Below, piece after piece: positions 14,362 to 21,720 of a DNA stretch of 26,095 bases. The translations under genes and the position numbers were made by a program. How positions within the stretch are numbered: position 1 is the stretch's first letter; each line of letters opens with the position of its first letter. Source of the stretch: JACDAN01 sp035776735 (GTDB lineage: Bacteria > Actinomycetota > Thermoleophilia > Gaiellales > Gaiellaceae); the NCBI GenBank assembly GCA_035776735.1, contig DASSSO010000029.1:1-26095 (forward strand). The letters run 5' to 3'. The notes under the pieces were generated by a model. It had not been told where the DNA came from and searched no databases. It saw nothing but the letters and a program-made list of their open reading frames with translations.

Positions 14362-15105
14362 GTGGGGGCGCTCGACGGCAAGAGAGCGATCGTGACCGGC
14401 GCGTCGAGCGGGATCGGGGCGGCGACCGCCGGAGCACTCTCGCGCGAGGGCGCCCAGGTGGCCGTCGGCGCCCGTCGGCTCGACCGGCTCGCCGAGCTCG
14501 GCGAGGGCTTCGTCGCGCTCGAGCTGGACGTGACCGACCTCGAGAGCAGCGCCAGCTTCGTCAGCAGCGCGACCCACCGGCTCGGCGGCCTCGACATCCT
14601 CGTCAACAACGCGGGGCTCGCACTCGGCAGGGATCTCTTCGACATGAGCACGGAGGAGGACGAGGAGACCCTGCTCGAGACCAACGTCCACGGGCTCGTC
14701 CGGATGACGCGGTTGTGCCTGCCGCACTTCGCGGACGGCGGCCACATCGTCAACGTCGGCTCGATCGCAGGCCGCCACGCCTACGAGAACGCCGCGGTCT
14801 ACGTGACGACGAAGTTCGCGGTGCGAGGGTTCACCTACGCGCTGCGCGAGGATCTCCTGGGCCGCCCGATCCGGATCACGCTCGTCGACCCGGGGCTGGT
14901 CGAGAGCGAGTTCTCGCTCGTCCGCTTCCGCGGCGATGCCGAGCGCGCGGCCCAGGTCTATGCGAACGTCGAGCCGCTGACGCCGGACGACGTCGCCGAG
15001 TGCGTCGTGTTCGCCGTCTCCCGTCCCGAGCACGTGAACGTCGACGAGCTCGTCGTCAAGGCGCGCTCGCAGAGCTCGCCGCACCGGATCGTCCGCGGCT
15101 CGTAG
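14362..15105 (+). CDS. Short-chain dehydrogenase/reductase (YdfG-like SDR)
   Basis: A 247-residue classical SDR. TGASSGIG at 12-19 binds the dinucleotide, NNAG at 82-85 is present, and Ser134, Tyr147 and Lys151 form the catalytic set with Asn108. The ARRLDRL stretch after the second strand suggests preference for NADP. The overall pattern (LDVTD, NVGSIAGRHAYENAAVYVTTKFAVRGFTYALREDL) is closest to YdfG-type 3-hydroxy acid dehydrogenases, which oxidise serine or L-allo-threonine and reduce small carbonyls; the true substrate is unknown. The GTG start has no strong ribosome site. It heads an apparent operon: three bases separate its stop from the glucosidase start. Why an SDR precedes glycan genes is not clear. 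Confidence 0.88.
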   Translation: MGALDGKRAIVTGASSGIGAATAGALSREGAQVAVGARRLDRLAELGEGFVALELDVTDLESSASFVSSATHRLGGLDILVNNAGLALGRDLFDMSTEEDEETLLETNVHGLVRMTRLCLPHFADGGHIVNVGSIAGRHAYENAAVYVTTKFAVRGFTYALREDLLGRPIRITLVDPGLVESEFSLVRFRGDAERAAQVYANVEPLTPDDVAECVVFAVSRPEHVNVDELVVKARSQSSPHRIVRGS

Positions 15106-15108
15106 CTC

Positions 15109-17178
15109 ATGGCGATAACGATCCTCGAGGGCTCGACCTTCTGCATCTGCGACGACGTCGGCGACATCGGCGTCACCGCGACGAGCGGGCTCTTCGCCGT
15201 GGACACCCGCTTCCTCTCCGTCCTGCGGCTGACGATCGACGGGAAGCGGCCGCTGCTCCTCACCTCGGACAAGGTCGACTACTTCTCGGCCGCGTTCTAC
15301 CTCCGTAACCCGCCGACGGACAGCCTCGAGGCCGACCAGGTCTCGATCATCCGCGAGCGCTTCATCGGGGAGGCGATGCAGGACCGGATCGTCGTGCAGA
15401 ACCAGGGGATGCAGCCCGTCTCGCTCGAGCTCGCGCTCGAGGTCGGGAGCGACTTCGCGGACATCTTCGCCGTCAAGGACTACGACTTCGCGCTCGGCGA
15501 CCCGCAGCACGCCGAGCCGCTGCCGCCCCTCGTCCAATGCCGCTACGACGGAGAGCACAACCAGTTCGTCCTCGCCGACGAGACCGGCGTGGCCGCACAG
15601 ACGCAGGTGATCCTCTCCCGGAGGGGAGCCACCCAGGACTGCCGGGTCGCGTACCGCGTCGAGCTCGAGCCGAGGGAGCGCTGGGACCTCCGCCTCGACA
15701 TCGTTCCGGGGGTGGACGGCCAGCAGGTCGTCCCGCGCGTGGCCGAGCGGCGCTTCGGCGACGAGCTGGCTCGGGTGCGCGAGTCGCTCGCGGCGTGGCA
15801 GCTGCGCGTGCCGCAGCTTCGCGCGACCTGGGACGACCTGGCGCACGCGTTCGGCCGCTCGGTCTCCGACCTCGCCTCCCTGCGGATGCACGGCCGTGAG
15901 GACGGGGTCGGGAAGCTGCCCGCCGCCGGCATGCCGTGGTTCATGACCGTTTTCGGGCGCGACACGATCATCACCTGCCTCCAGACGCTGCTCTTCGGCC
16001 CCGAGCTCGCCGTCACCGCCCTCCAGGTGCTCGGCGACCTCCAGTCGTCCGTCGACGACCCGATGCGCGACGCCGAGCCGGGGAAGATCGTGCACGAGCT
16101 CCGGCGCGGGAAGGCCGCGCGCACCTGGCACGGCACCTACTACGGAACGGTCGACGCGACGCCGCTGTACCTCATCCTCCTCTCGGAGGTCTGGCGCTGG
16201 ACCGACGACGCCGGCCTCGTCGAGGACCTGAAGCAGCACGCGCTGCACGCGCTCGAGTGGATCGACAAGCGCGGAGATCTCGACGGCGACGGCTTCGTCG
16301 AGTACGTGAAGCGGAGCCGCCGGGGGCTCGACAACCAGTCGTGGAAGGACTCGCACGACTCGCAGCGCTTCGCGGACGGCCGGATCGCCGCGCCGCCGAT
16401 CGCCCCCTGCGAAGTCCAGGGCTACGTGTACGACGCCAAGCTGAGGACGGCCGAGCTCGCCCGCGAGGTCTGGCGGGACCGAGAACTGGCCGACCGGCTC
16501 GAGCGGGAGGCGGCGGAGCTCCGGGACCGCTTCAACGAGGCGTTCTGGACGGAGGAGCGCGGCGGCTACTACGTCCTCGCGCTCGACGGCGAGAAGAACC
16601 GCGTGGACTCGCTCTGCTCGAACGTCGGCCATCTGCTCTGGAGCGGCATCGTCCCGGCGGAGCGGGTCGACCCCGTCGTCGACGCGCTCATGGGGGACGC
16701 GCTCTGGTCGGGCTGGGGCATCCGCACCATGTCGACGCTCGACCGCGGCTACAACCCGCTCGCGTACCACAACGGGACCGTCTGGCCCCACGACAACTCC
16801 CTCTGCGCCTGGGGCCTCGCGCGGTACGGGCGCTGGCCGGAGGCGCACAGGATCGTCCGCCAGATGTTGACCGCGGCCCGGCACTTCGACTACCAGCTCC
16901 CGGAGGTGTTCGCCGGCATGCCGCGAACGGAGACGCGCTTCCCGATCGCCTACCCGACCGCGGCCCGCCCGCAGGCGTGGGCGGCCGGCACGCCGGTGCT
17001 GCTCCTGCAGATCCTCCTCGGCCTAGTCCCCGACCGGCGGCAGAACACGCTGGTGACGATCTCGCCGCAGGAGCTCCCTGCCTGGGCCGGATCGCTCAGA
17101 CTGTCCAGCGTGAGAGCATTCGAAAGGCTCTGGGAAGTGCGGCTGGAGGACGGACAGGCGAGGGTGCACACGGAATGA
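15109..17178 (+). CDS. Amylo-alpha-1,6-glucosidase / glycogen-debranching-like enzyme
   Basis: A 689-residue protein. Residues about 1-200 form a beta-rich N-terminal domain of the GDE_N_bis type (GSTFCICDDVGDIGVTATSGLFAVDTRFLS). Residues about 245-660 form an (alpha/alpha)6 barrel like GH15/GH63 enzymes. Segments such as MPWFMTVFGRDTIITC, DGDGFVEYVKRS, DNQSWKDSHDS and YHNGTVWPHDNS carry the acidic and aromatic residues expected around the catalytic pocket. Family members cleave alpha-1,6 or other alpha-glucosidic bonds; assignment to glycogen debranching itself is uncertain because the eukaryotic-type transferase domain is absent. No signal peptide, so it acts in the cytoplasm. It overlaps the downstream GT4 gene by four bases (ATGA), indicating coupled expression. 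The SDR lies three bases upstream. Confidence 0.9.
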   Translation: MAITILEGSTFCICDDVGDIGVTATSGLFAVDTRFLSVLRLTIDGKRPLLLTSDKVDYFSAAFYLRNPPTDSLEADQVSIIRERFIGEAMQDRIVVQNQGMQPVSLELALEVGSDFADIFAVKDYDFALGDPQHAEPLPPLVQCRYDGEHNQFVLADETGVAAQTQVILSRRGATQDCRVAYRVELEPRERWDLRLDIVPGVDGQQVVPRVAERRFGDELARVRESLAAWQLRVPQLRATWDDLAHAFGRSVSDLASLRMHGREDGVGKLPAAGMPWFMTVFGRDTIITCLQTLLFGPELAVTALQVLGDLQSSVDDPMRDAEPGKIVHELRRGKAARTWHGTYYGTVDATPLYLILLSEVWRWTDDAGLVEDLKQHALHALEWIDKRGDLDGDGFVEYVKRSRRGLDNQSWKDSHDSQRFADGRIAAPPIAPCEVQGYVYDAKLRTAELAREVWRDRELADRLEREAAELRDRFNEAFWTEERGGYYVLALDGEKNRVDSLCSNVGHLLWSGIVPAERVDPVVDALMGDALWSGWGIRTMSTLDRGYNPLAYHNGTVWPHDNSLCAWGLARYGRWPEAHRIVRQMLTAARHFDYQLPEVFAGMPRTETRFPIAYPTAARPQAWAAGTPVLLLQILLGLVPDRRQNTLVTISPQELPAWAGSLRLSSVRAFERLWEVRLEDGQARVHTE

Positions 17179-18245
17179 ACGACGAGCAGCTCCGGATCGC
17201 GATCGTCAGCCCCGCATGGTTTCCCGTCCCTCCGAGCGGCTACGGCGGCATCGAGTGGGTCGTGGCGCTGCTCGCCGACGGCCTCGCCGAGGCGGGGCAC
17301 GACGTGACGCTCTTCGCCTCCGGCGACTCGCGGACGAAGGCCAAGCTCTCGTCCGTCTTCGACACGGCGCCGAGCGAGTGGATCGGCCGCTCGCACTTCG
17401 AGCTCCTCCACTCGCTGCCCTGCTACACGCATGCCGAGGACTTCGACGTGATCCACGAGCACACGGGGATGACGGGCATCGTCCTCTCCGGGCTCGTCGA
17501 CACGCCGGTCGTCCACACCGTGCACGGCCCGCTGACGGGCGAGCCCGGGGAGATGTACGAGGCGCTCTACAAGCTCGTCCCCGACCTGCACCTGATCTCG
17601 ATCTCGCTCAACCAGCGGAAGCCGAAGCCGGACCTCCCGTGGCTCGCGAACTGCCCCAACGCCCTCGACTTCTCCGTCTATCCCTGCAAGCCGCACCCGG
17701 GTGAGTACCTGCTCTTCCTCGGGCGGATGAGCGCCGACAAGGGCTGCCACCGCGCGATCGCGGTGGCGATGGAGCTGGAGCTCCCGCTGAAGATCGCGGG
17801 GAAGAAGCAGGAGCCGAAGGAGCAGCGGTACTTCGCCGAGCTCGTCGAGCCCCACCTCGGCGTGCACGGCATCGAGTACCTCGGCGAGGTCTCGCACGGG
17901 ACGAAGGTCGAGCTGCTGCAGGACGCGCGGGCGACGCTCTTCCCGATCGACTGGGAGGAGCCGTTCGGCCTGGTGATGATCGAGTCGATGGCCTGCGGGA
18001 CGCCGGTCATCGCAACCAATCGCGGGGCGGTCCCCGAGGTGATCGAGCACGGACGCTCCGGGATCATCGTCGACCACTACCGCGACATGCCCGCGGCCCT
18101 CGAGCAGGCTGATGCGCTCGATCCGCTCGAGTGCCGCCGGTACGCCGAGGAGCGATTCTCGCCCGAGAGGATGGTCGAGGACTACGTACGGGCCTACCGG
18201 GAGGCCATCGTCGGCGCCCCGGTCTCTGCGAGCTTGTCCCAGTAG
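17175..18245 (+). CDS. Glycosyltransferase family 4 (GT-B fold)
   Basis: A 356-residue GT-B protein. The N-terminal domain opens with RIAIVSPAWFPVPPSGYGGIEWVV, the glycine loop of GT4 enzymes. The C-terminal Rossmann domain begins near 175 (YLLFLGRMSADKG) and has EEPFGLVMIESMACGTPVIA near 260-280, which carries the donor-binding E-x7-E motif. GT4 enzymes transfer sugars from nucleotide donors with retention of configuration. The donor and acceptor are unknown; pairing with a glucosidase suggests synthesis and turnover of the same glucoside or glucan. The ATG overlaps the stop of the glucosidase gene. The 3' end overlaps the convergent hydrolase gene by 52 bp, so the C-terminal 17 codons are double-coding if both annotations hold. 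Confidence 0.92.
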   Translation: MNDEQLRIAIVSPAWFPVPPSGYGGIEWVVALLADGLAEAGHDVTLFASGDSRTKAKLSSVFDTAPSEWIGRSHFELLHSLPCYTHAEDFDVIHEHTGMTGIVLSGLVDTPVVHTVHGPLTGEPGEMYEALYKLVPDLHLISISLNQRKPKPDLPWLANCPNALDFSVYPCKPHPGEYLLFLGRMSADKGCHRAIAVAMELELPLKIAGKKQEPKEQRYFAELVEPHLGVHGIEYLGEVSHGTKVELLQDARATLFPIDWEEPFGLVMIESMACGTPVIATNRGAVPEVIEHGRSGIIVDHYRDMPAALEQADALDPLECRRYAEERFSPERMVEDYVRAYREAIVGAPVSASLSQ

Positions 18246-19063
18246 CGGCGCAGCCCCGCGTAGGACTGCCAGAGCGGCATCGCCTGCTCGTAGACCGCGG
18301 GGTCGCTGCTCCCGGCCGCCCGCTCGCTCTCGCGCCGTCGGAGCCACTCGTCCTCCGGGAGGTCCTCGGCGGCCCACTCGCGGAGGCGGCGGCGGAGCTG
18401 GTCGAGGTGCGGGCCGGGGTCGTCGACGACGCCGAAGTGGATCAGCGCGAGCCTGGCGGGCTCGCGGCGCTCGATCTCGTCGATCGTATGGAGCCACGTG
18501 TCGAGGTCGAACTCGGGCGGGGGCGTCGGCGGGCAGGCGTAGCGGTCCGGCTGGATCCGCACCCCGGCCGCGTCGCCGGCGTAGAGCGTCCCGTCGGGGG
18601 CGAGGTAGCACGCGTGGTGGCTCGCGTGCCCGGGCGTCGGGAACGACTCGAGCCCCAGGACTTTGTGTTGCAGCAGCACGAGGTTCTCCTCCGGCACCGG
18701 CGCCAGCTCTCCCCACAGGTCGTCGAAGGCGTCGCCGTAGAGCCGGCGTGCGCTGCGCTCGAGCCGCGAGGGGTCGGCCAGGTGCGGCGCTCCCACCTCG
18801 GAGACGTGCACGCGCAGCCCCGGATGCTCCCGGACGAGGACGCCGGCGGCGCCGGCGTGGTCGAGGTGGATGTGGGTCAGGAGCAGGTGGTCGATGTCCT
18901 GGAGGGACAGGCCCCGGGCCTCGAGACCTTGTGCGAGTGATGCAACACAAACCGAGGGGCCGCAGTCGTTGAGGGCGAGGCCGTCGGAGGTCTCGAGCAG
19001 GTAGCAGCCGATGACGCGCTCCGCGCCCTGGTGGTGGAGGTCGATCGGGCCGAGCGCGTTCAC
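18194..19063 (-). CDS. Metallo-beta-lactamase-fold hydrolase
   Basis: A 289-residue MBL-fold protein. THIHLDHAG at 63-71 gives the HxHxDH signature (His64, His66, Asp68, His69); His146 in TPGHASHH, Asp164 in YAGDAAG and His209 in LIHFG complete the two-metal site. The C-terminal 80 residues are helical and charged, as in longer members of the family. Reactions include hydrolysis of thioesters, lactones and related bonds; no specific substrate is indicated. The start is GTG 19063-19061, which lies in the loop of a perfect 11-bp hairpin. The first eight codons are also found, slightly changed, in a scar at 19722-19745. It is probably last in the minus-strand run from the cystathionine gene, and its end overlaps the convergent GT4 gene. 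Confidence 0.9.
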   Translation of the reverse strand: MNALGPIDLHHQGAERVIGCYLLETSDGLALNDCGPSVCVASLAQGLEARGLSLQDIDHLLLTHIHLDHAGAAGVLVREHPGLRVHVSEVGAPHLADPSRLERSARRLYGDAFDDLWGELAPVPEENLVLLQHKVLGLESFPTPGHASHHACYLAPDGTLYAGDAAGVRIQPDRYACPPTPPPEFDLDTWLHTIDEIERREPARLALIHFGVVDDPGPHLDQLRRRLREWAAEDLPEDEWLRRRESERAAGSSDPAVYEQAMPLWQSYAGLRRYWDKLAETGAPTMASR

Positions 19064-19101
19064 TCGGCCCGATCCTACGCGGGGGGTCAGGCGGCCGCGG
19101 G
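19041..19101. repeat. 61-bp direct repeat, copy A (hydrolase start region)
   Basis: This matches 19723-19783 at 57 of 61 positions with a constant 682-bp offset. It spans the first codons of the MBL gene, the 23-bp gap and the last codons of the first secreted paralogue. Confidence 0.92.
19043..19074 (-). promoter_or_regulatory. Perfect hairpin enclosing the hydrolase start codon
   Basis: Arms GATCGGGCCGA (19043-19053) and TCGGCCCGATC (19064-19074) are perfectly complementary around a 10-nt loop, and the GTG start (19063-19061) is at the edge of that loop. If formed in mRNA it would occlude the ribosome site. It could equally serve as a terminator for the upstream gene. Confidence 0.6.
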
Positions 19102-19653
19102 ATGAGTGCGCCGGCGCAGCAACAGCGCCGTCGCGCAGACGACGAGCAGCGCGAACGCGAGGAAGCCGACCGGTGCCGTGGGGAACGACGACCCGTCGGA
19201 TGAGTCCCTCTGGGCGGTTGCGGGCAGGCCGGCGGCGACAAGCGTCGCCTTCAGGTCGGGGGAAGCGCGGTACCAGCCGCCGTCGACCTCGCGGTCGAAG
19301 ATCTCCTGGCCGGAAGGGGTGTAGGTGACCGGTGCCGGCGTCGCGTACGGGTAGACGTCCTGCCGGATCTCCGGCACGCCGGGGCCGAAGACGTACGTGA
19401 TCGTCAGCTTCGGCCCGAGGTCTCCCGCTGGGCGGGTCGCCGGCAGCGGCTCGAGGCTATCGCCGAGCGTCGCTGCCCAGAACCCGGTCTGCTGCGCCAG
19501 CTCGCCGAGATCCGGGCCGGGAGTCTCGTAGCCGCTGAACGAGATCCCGTCGGCGCCGGGGCCCTCGAGGGTCGCGCTCGTGGGTCCCTTGGCGAGTGCG
19601 GTCGCCGGCAGCAGGAGCGCCGCGGCGACGAGAACGAACGGGATGCGACTCAT
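19087..19653 (-). CDS. Secreted, C-terminally anchored protein of unknown family (paralogue 1)
   Basis: A 188-residue protein with a clear export signal (SRIPFVLVAAALLLPATALA, predicted cleavage before KGP). The mature domain of about 125 residues contains LGPKLTITYVF, IRQDVYPYATPAPVTYT and GGWYRASPDLKATLVAAGLPA. A single C-terminal transmembrane segment (VGFLAFALLVVCATALLL) is followed by RRR and a short tail. It is therefore expected to be held in the membrane with its domain outside. I do not recognise the domain. It is about half identical to the protein encoded at 19769-20347 and arose with it by tandem duplication. The ATG overlaps the stop of a chimeric 31-codon frame. No sortase motif is present. 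Confidence 0.82.
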   Translation of the reverse strand: MSRIPFVLVAAALLLPATALAKGPTSATLEGPGADGISFSGYETPGPDLGELAQQTGFWAATLGDSLEPLPATRPAGDLGPKLTITYVFGPGVPEIRQDVYPYATPAPVTYTPSGQEIFDREVDGGWYRASPDLKATLVAAGLPATAQRDSSDGSSFPTAPVGFLAFALLVVCATALLLRRRTHPAAA

Positions 19654-19745
19654 GCCGGCTCTACACCGGCGGAGACCGGGAGGTTCCTCTCCGCGAGCTG
19701 GAAGACCTTCGTCCGGCGGAAGTCGATCGGGCCGAGTGCGTTCAC
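19650..19745 (-). pseudogene. Chimeric duplication scar: hydrolase start joined to a cystathionine-gene fragment
   Basis: Read on the minus strand, GTG 19745-19743 opens a frame whose first eight codons (MNALGPID) copy the start of the MBL hydrolase. The frame then switches to TKVFQLAE, a segment copied from inside the cystathionine gamma-synthase/lyase gene, and ends after 31 codons in a TGA that overlaps the ATG of paralogue 1. The metB-like part, 19687-19715, is identical over 29 bp to 20590-20618. The simplest reading is the breakpoint of a tandem duplication followed by a deletion of about 220 bp. Whether the short frame is translated is unknown; the ATGA overlap would allow coupling to the next gene. 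Confidence 0.85.
19687..19715. repeat. 29-bp exact repeat, copy in the scar
   Basis: Identical, in the same orientation, to 20590-20618 inside the cystathionine gene, 903 bp away. Flanking bases differ at once on both sides. Confidence 0.95.
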
Positions 19746-19783
19746 CCGGCCCGATCCTCTGCGGGGGGTCAGGCGGCCGCGGG
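19723..19783. repeat. 61-bp direct repeat, copy B
   Basis: Counterpart of 19041-19101 with four mismatches. It keeps a 10-bp stem of the palindrome (19725-19734 with 19747-19756); the innermost pair is a mismatch in this copy. Confidence 0.92.
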
Positions 19784-20347
19784 GCGGATCCGGCGCCGGA
19801 CGAGTAGCGCCGCCGCACCGATGACGACGAGCCCGGCGAGCAGGACGCCGACCGGCGCCGTCGGGAACTCCCACCCGTCCGACGAGGCCGGCGGCGGGTT
19901 CGCGGGTAGACCGGCCGCGACGAGCGTCTCCTTCAGCTCGGGGCTGGCCTGGTACCAGCCGCCGGGGGTCCCATCCGTCTCGAAGACGTCCTGACCCGGC
20001 GCCGTGTACGTGACGGGCACTGGGCTGGCGTACGGATAGACGTCCTGGCGGACGAACCACGTCTCGTTGTTCGGACCGGGCACGGTGTAGGTGATCGTGT
20101 ACTTCGGGCCGAGCTCGGCCCTCGGCCGGCGGTCGAGCATGGGATCCGGCTGCTGGCCGAAGACGGCGGGGAAGAACCCGGCCTGCTCGGCGAGGTTCAT
20201 CGCCGGGCTTCCGGGCTCGCAGCAACCTGTGATCGTCAGATTGCCGCCGCCGCCGCCGCTGATGGTGGCCTCGGACGGCCCCTTGGCGAGCGCGGTTGCC
20301 GGCAGCGCGAGCGAGACGATCGCGAAGGTGACGAAGAGGCGCTTCAT
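19769..20347 (-). CDS. Secreted, C-terminally anchored protein of unknown family (paralogue 2)
   Basis: A 192-residue protein with a signal peptide (KRLFVTFAIVSLALPATALA, cleavage before KGP), an extracellular domain, and a C-terminal transmembrane segment (VGVLLAGLVVIGAAALLV) followed by RRRIRP. The domain shares LGPKYTITY, VRQDVYPYASPVPVTYTAPGQ, GGWYQASPELKETLVAAGLPA and FPTAPVG with paralogue 1. It differs by a GGGGG stretch and a CC pair near the mature N-terminus. The ATG at 20347-20345 is preceded by GAAAGGAG, which fixes the start; an in-frame ATG ten codons upstream is less likely. It lies 58 bp after the cystathionine gene on the same strand and is probably the parental copy, since its upstream region is intact. 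The domain family and function are unknown. Confidence 0.85.
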   Translation of the reverse strand: MKRLFVTFAIVSLALPATALAKGPSEATISGGGGGNLTITGCCEPGSPAMNLAEQAGFFPAVFGQQPDPMLDRRPRAELGPKYTITYTVPGPNNETWFVRQDVYPYASPVPVTYTAPGQDVFETDGTPGGWYQASPELKETLVAAGLPANPPPASSDGWEFPTAPVGVLLAGLVVIGAAALLVRRRIRPAAA

Positions 20348-20405
20348 CGAGACTCCTTTCGAGGCGTTCGCCCGCACTACACCGCTCCGGAGCGCCCGGT
20401 TCCGG

Positions 20406-21557
20406 CTATGCGCCGGCCGCGGCCGGCGAGCGGACGAGCGCCTGCTCGAGATCTTGGATGAGGTCTGTCGCGGACTCGATCCCGACCGAGAGACGGATCA
20501 AGTTTCCCGGGACGGCGAACGGGGCGTCCGCGGTCGAGGCGTGCGTCATCCGGGCGGGATGCTCGATCAGGCTCTCGACGCCGCCGAGACTCTCCGCGAG
20601 CTGGAAGACCTTCGTCCGCGCGACGAGGTCGACCGCCTCCTGCTCGGAGGCGACGGTGAACGAGACCATCCCCCCGAAGTCGTCCATCTGGCGCGCGGCG
20701 ATCTGGTGCCCGGGATGGTCCGGCAGGCCGGGGTAGAGCACCTGCTCGACCGCGTCGTGCGACGACAGGTACTCGGCGACCTTGCGGGCGTTCTCGGAGT
20801 GCTTCTGCATCCGGATCGCCAGCGTCTTGACGCCGCGGAGGACGAGCCAGGAGTCCATCGGCCCGGGGATCGCCCCGAGCGACTTCTGCAGGAAGTAGAG
20901 GCGCTCCGCCACCGTCGGGTCGTTCGTGGCGACGAAGCCGCCGACGGTGTCCGAGTGCCCGCCGAGGTACTTCGTGGTCGAGTGGAGGACGACGTCGGCG
21001 CCGAGGTCGAGCGGGCGCTGGAGGTACGGCGTGGCGAACGTATTGTCGACGACGACCATCGCGCCGACCTCGTGTGCCGCCTTCGCGGCCGCCTCGATGT
21101 CGACGACGTTCAGCAGCGGGTTCGTCGGCGATTCGAGCCAGACGATCCTCGTCTGCTCGTCGAGGTGGTCGGCGAGCGAGGTGCTGACCGTCTCCGCGTC
21201 GAGGAACTCGAAGCTGTAGCCCTTCGGCTCGTACACCTGGGTGAAGAGCCGGTAGACGCCGCCGTAGACGTCGTTGACGGAGACGACCTTCTCGCTCGGG
21301 TGGACGAGGTGCATGAGCGTCGTCGTCGCCGCGATCCCGGACGCGTAGGCCGCGCCGAACTCGGCGTTCTCGAGCGAGGCGAGGCAGAGCTGGAGCGCCG
21401 TCCGCGTCGGGTTCGCCACCCGCGCGTAGTCGTAGCCCCTGTGGACCCCGACCGCGTCCTGGACGAACGTCGACGTCTGGTAGATCGGGACGGTGACCGA
21501 CCCGGTGGCCGGATCCGGGTCCTGGCCGTCGTGGATGGCGCGGGTCTCGAAGTCCAT
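20406..21557 (-). CDS. metB: Cystathionine gamma-synthase/gamma-lyase family PLP enzyme
   Basis: A 383-residue fold-type I PLP enzyme of the Cys/Met metabolism family. Lys196 in STTKYLGGHSD is the Schiff-base lysine, Asp171 in VVVDNTFATPYLQ contacts the pyridine nitrogen, and YDYARVANPTR and SGIAATTT supply the phosphate and substrate contacts. The C-terminal AESLGGVESLIEHPARMTH is conserved in the family. It catalyses either formation of cystathionine from an activated homoserine or its cleavage to cysteine; sequence by eye cannot separate these. The presence of cystathionine beta-synthase 2.4 kb away favours the lyase reaction of reverse transsulfuration. AAGGAG precedes the ATG. A perfect 28-bp palindrome lies about 70 bp upstream. 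Positions 20590-20618 are the source of the scar fragment. Confidence 0.9.
   Translation of the reverse strand: MDFETRAIHDGQDPDPATGSVTVPIYQTSTFVQDAVGVHRGYDYARVANPTRTALQLCLASLENAEFGAAYASGIAATTTLMHLVHPSEKVVSVNDVYGGVYRLFTQVYEPKGYSFEFLDAETVSTSLADHLDEQTRIVWLESPTNPLLNVVDIEAAAKAAHEVGAMVVVDNTFATPYLQRPLDLGADVVLHSTTKYLGGHSDTVGGFVATNDPTVAERLYFLQKSLGAIPGPMDSWLVLRGVKTLAIRMQKHSENARKVAEYLSSHDAVEQVLYPGLPDHPGHQIAARQMDDFGGMVSFTVASEQEAVDLVARTKVFQLAESLGGVESLIEHPARMTHASTADAPFAVPGNLIRLSVGIESATDLIQDLEQALVRSPAAAGA
20590..20618. repeat. 29-bp exact repeat, source copy inside the cystathionine gene
   Basis: Coding for TKVFQLAES in the cystathionine enzyme. Identical to 19687-19715 in the duplication scar. Confidence 0.95.
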
Positions 21558-21625
21558 CAGCGCTCCTTCCCGTAATGCTGCCCCACTTCAGGGTCGCGAG
21601 CACCAAGCCAGAGCGCGCACTCCGA

Positions 21626-21653
21626 CTCACCAAGGCTGGTGAGCCTTGGTGAG
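21626..21653 (-). promoter_or_regulatory. Perfect 12-bp palindrome upstream of the cystathionine gene
   Basis: CTCACCAAGGCT (21626-21637) and AGCCTTGGTGAG (21642-21653) are perfectly complementary around GGTG. An outer pair GCCAGAGC (21607-21614) with GCTCTGGC (21665-21672) nests around it. It lies 69 bp from the ATG of the cystathionine gene and 67 bp past the stop of the glycosylase gene. It could be an operator, an RNA attenuator or the glycosylase terminator; no U-tract follows on the minus strand. Confidence 0.6.
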
Positions 21654-21720
21654 GAGGAGGGTCGGCTCTGGCGCCGCGTGATCGCGGGCCGGAAGTCGGC
21701 GTGTATTGCGGGGAGGAGCA

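Noticed and set aside
21558..21720. SAM riboswitch in front of the cystathionine gene
   Set aside because: I could not find the SAM-I or SAM-IV core motifs on the minus strand; only the nested palindromes are evident.
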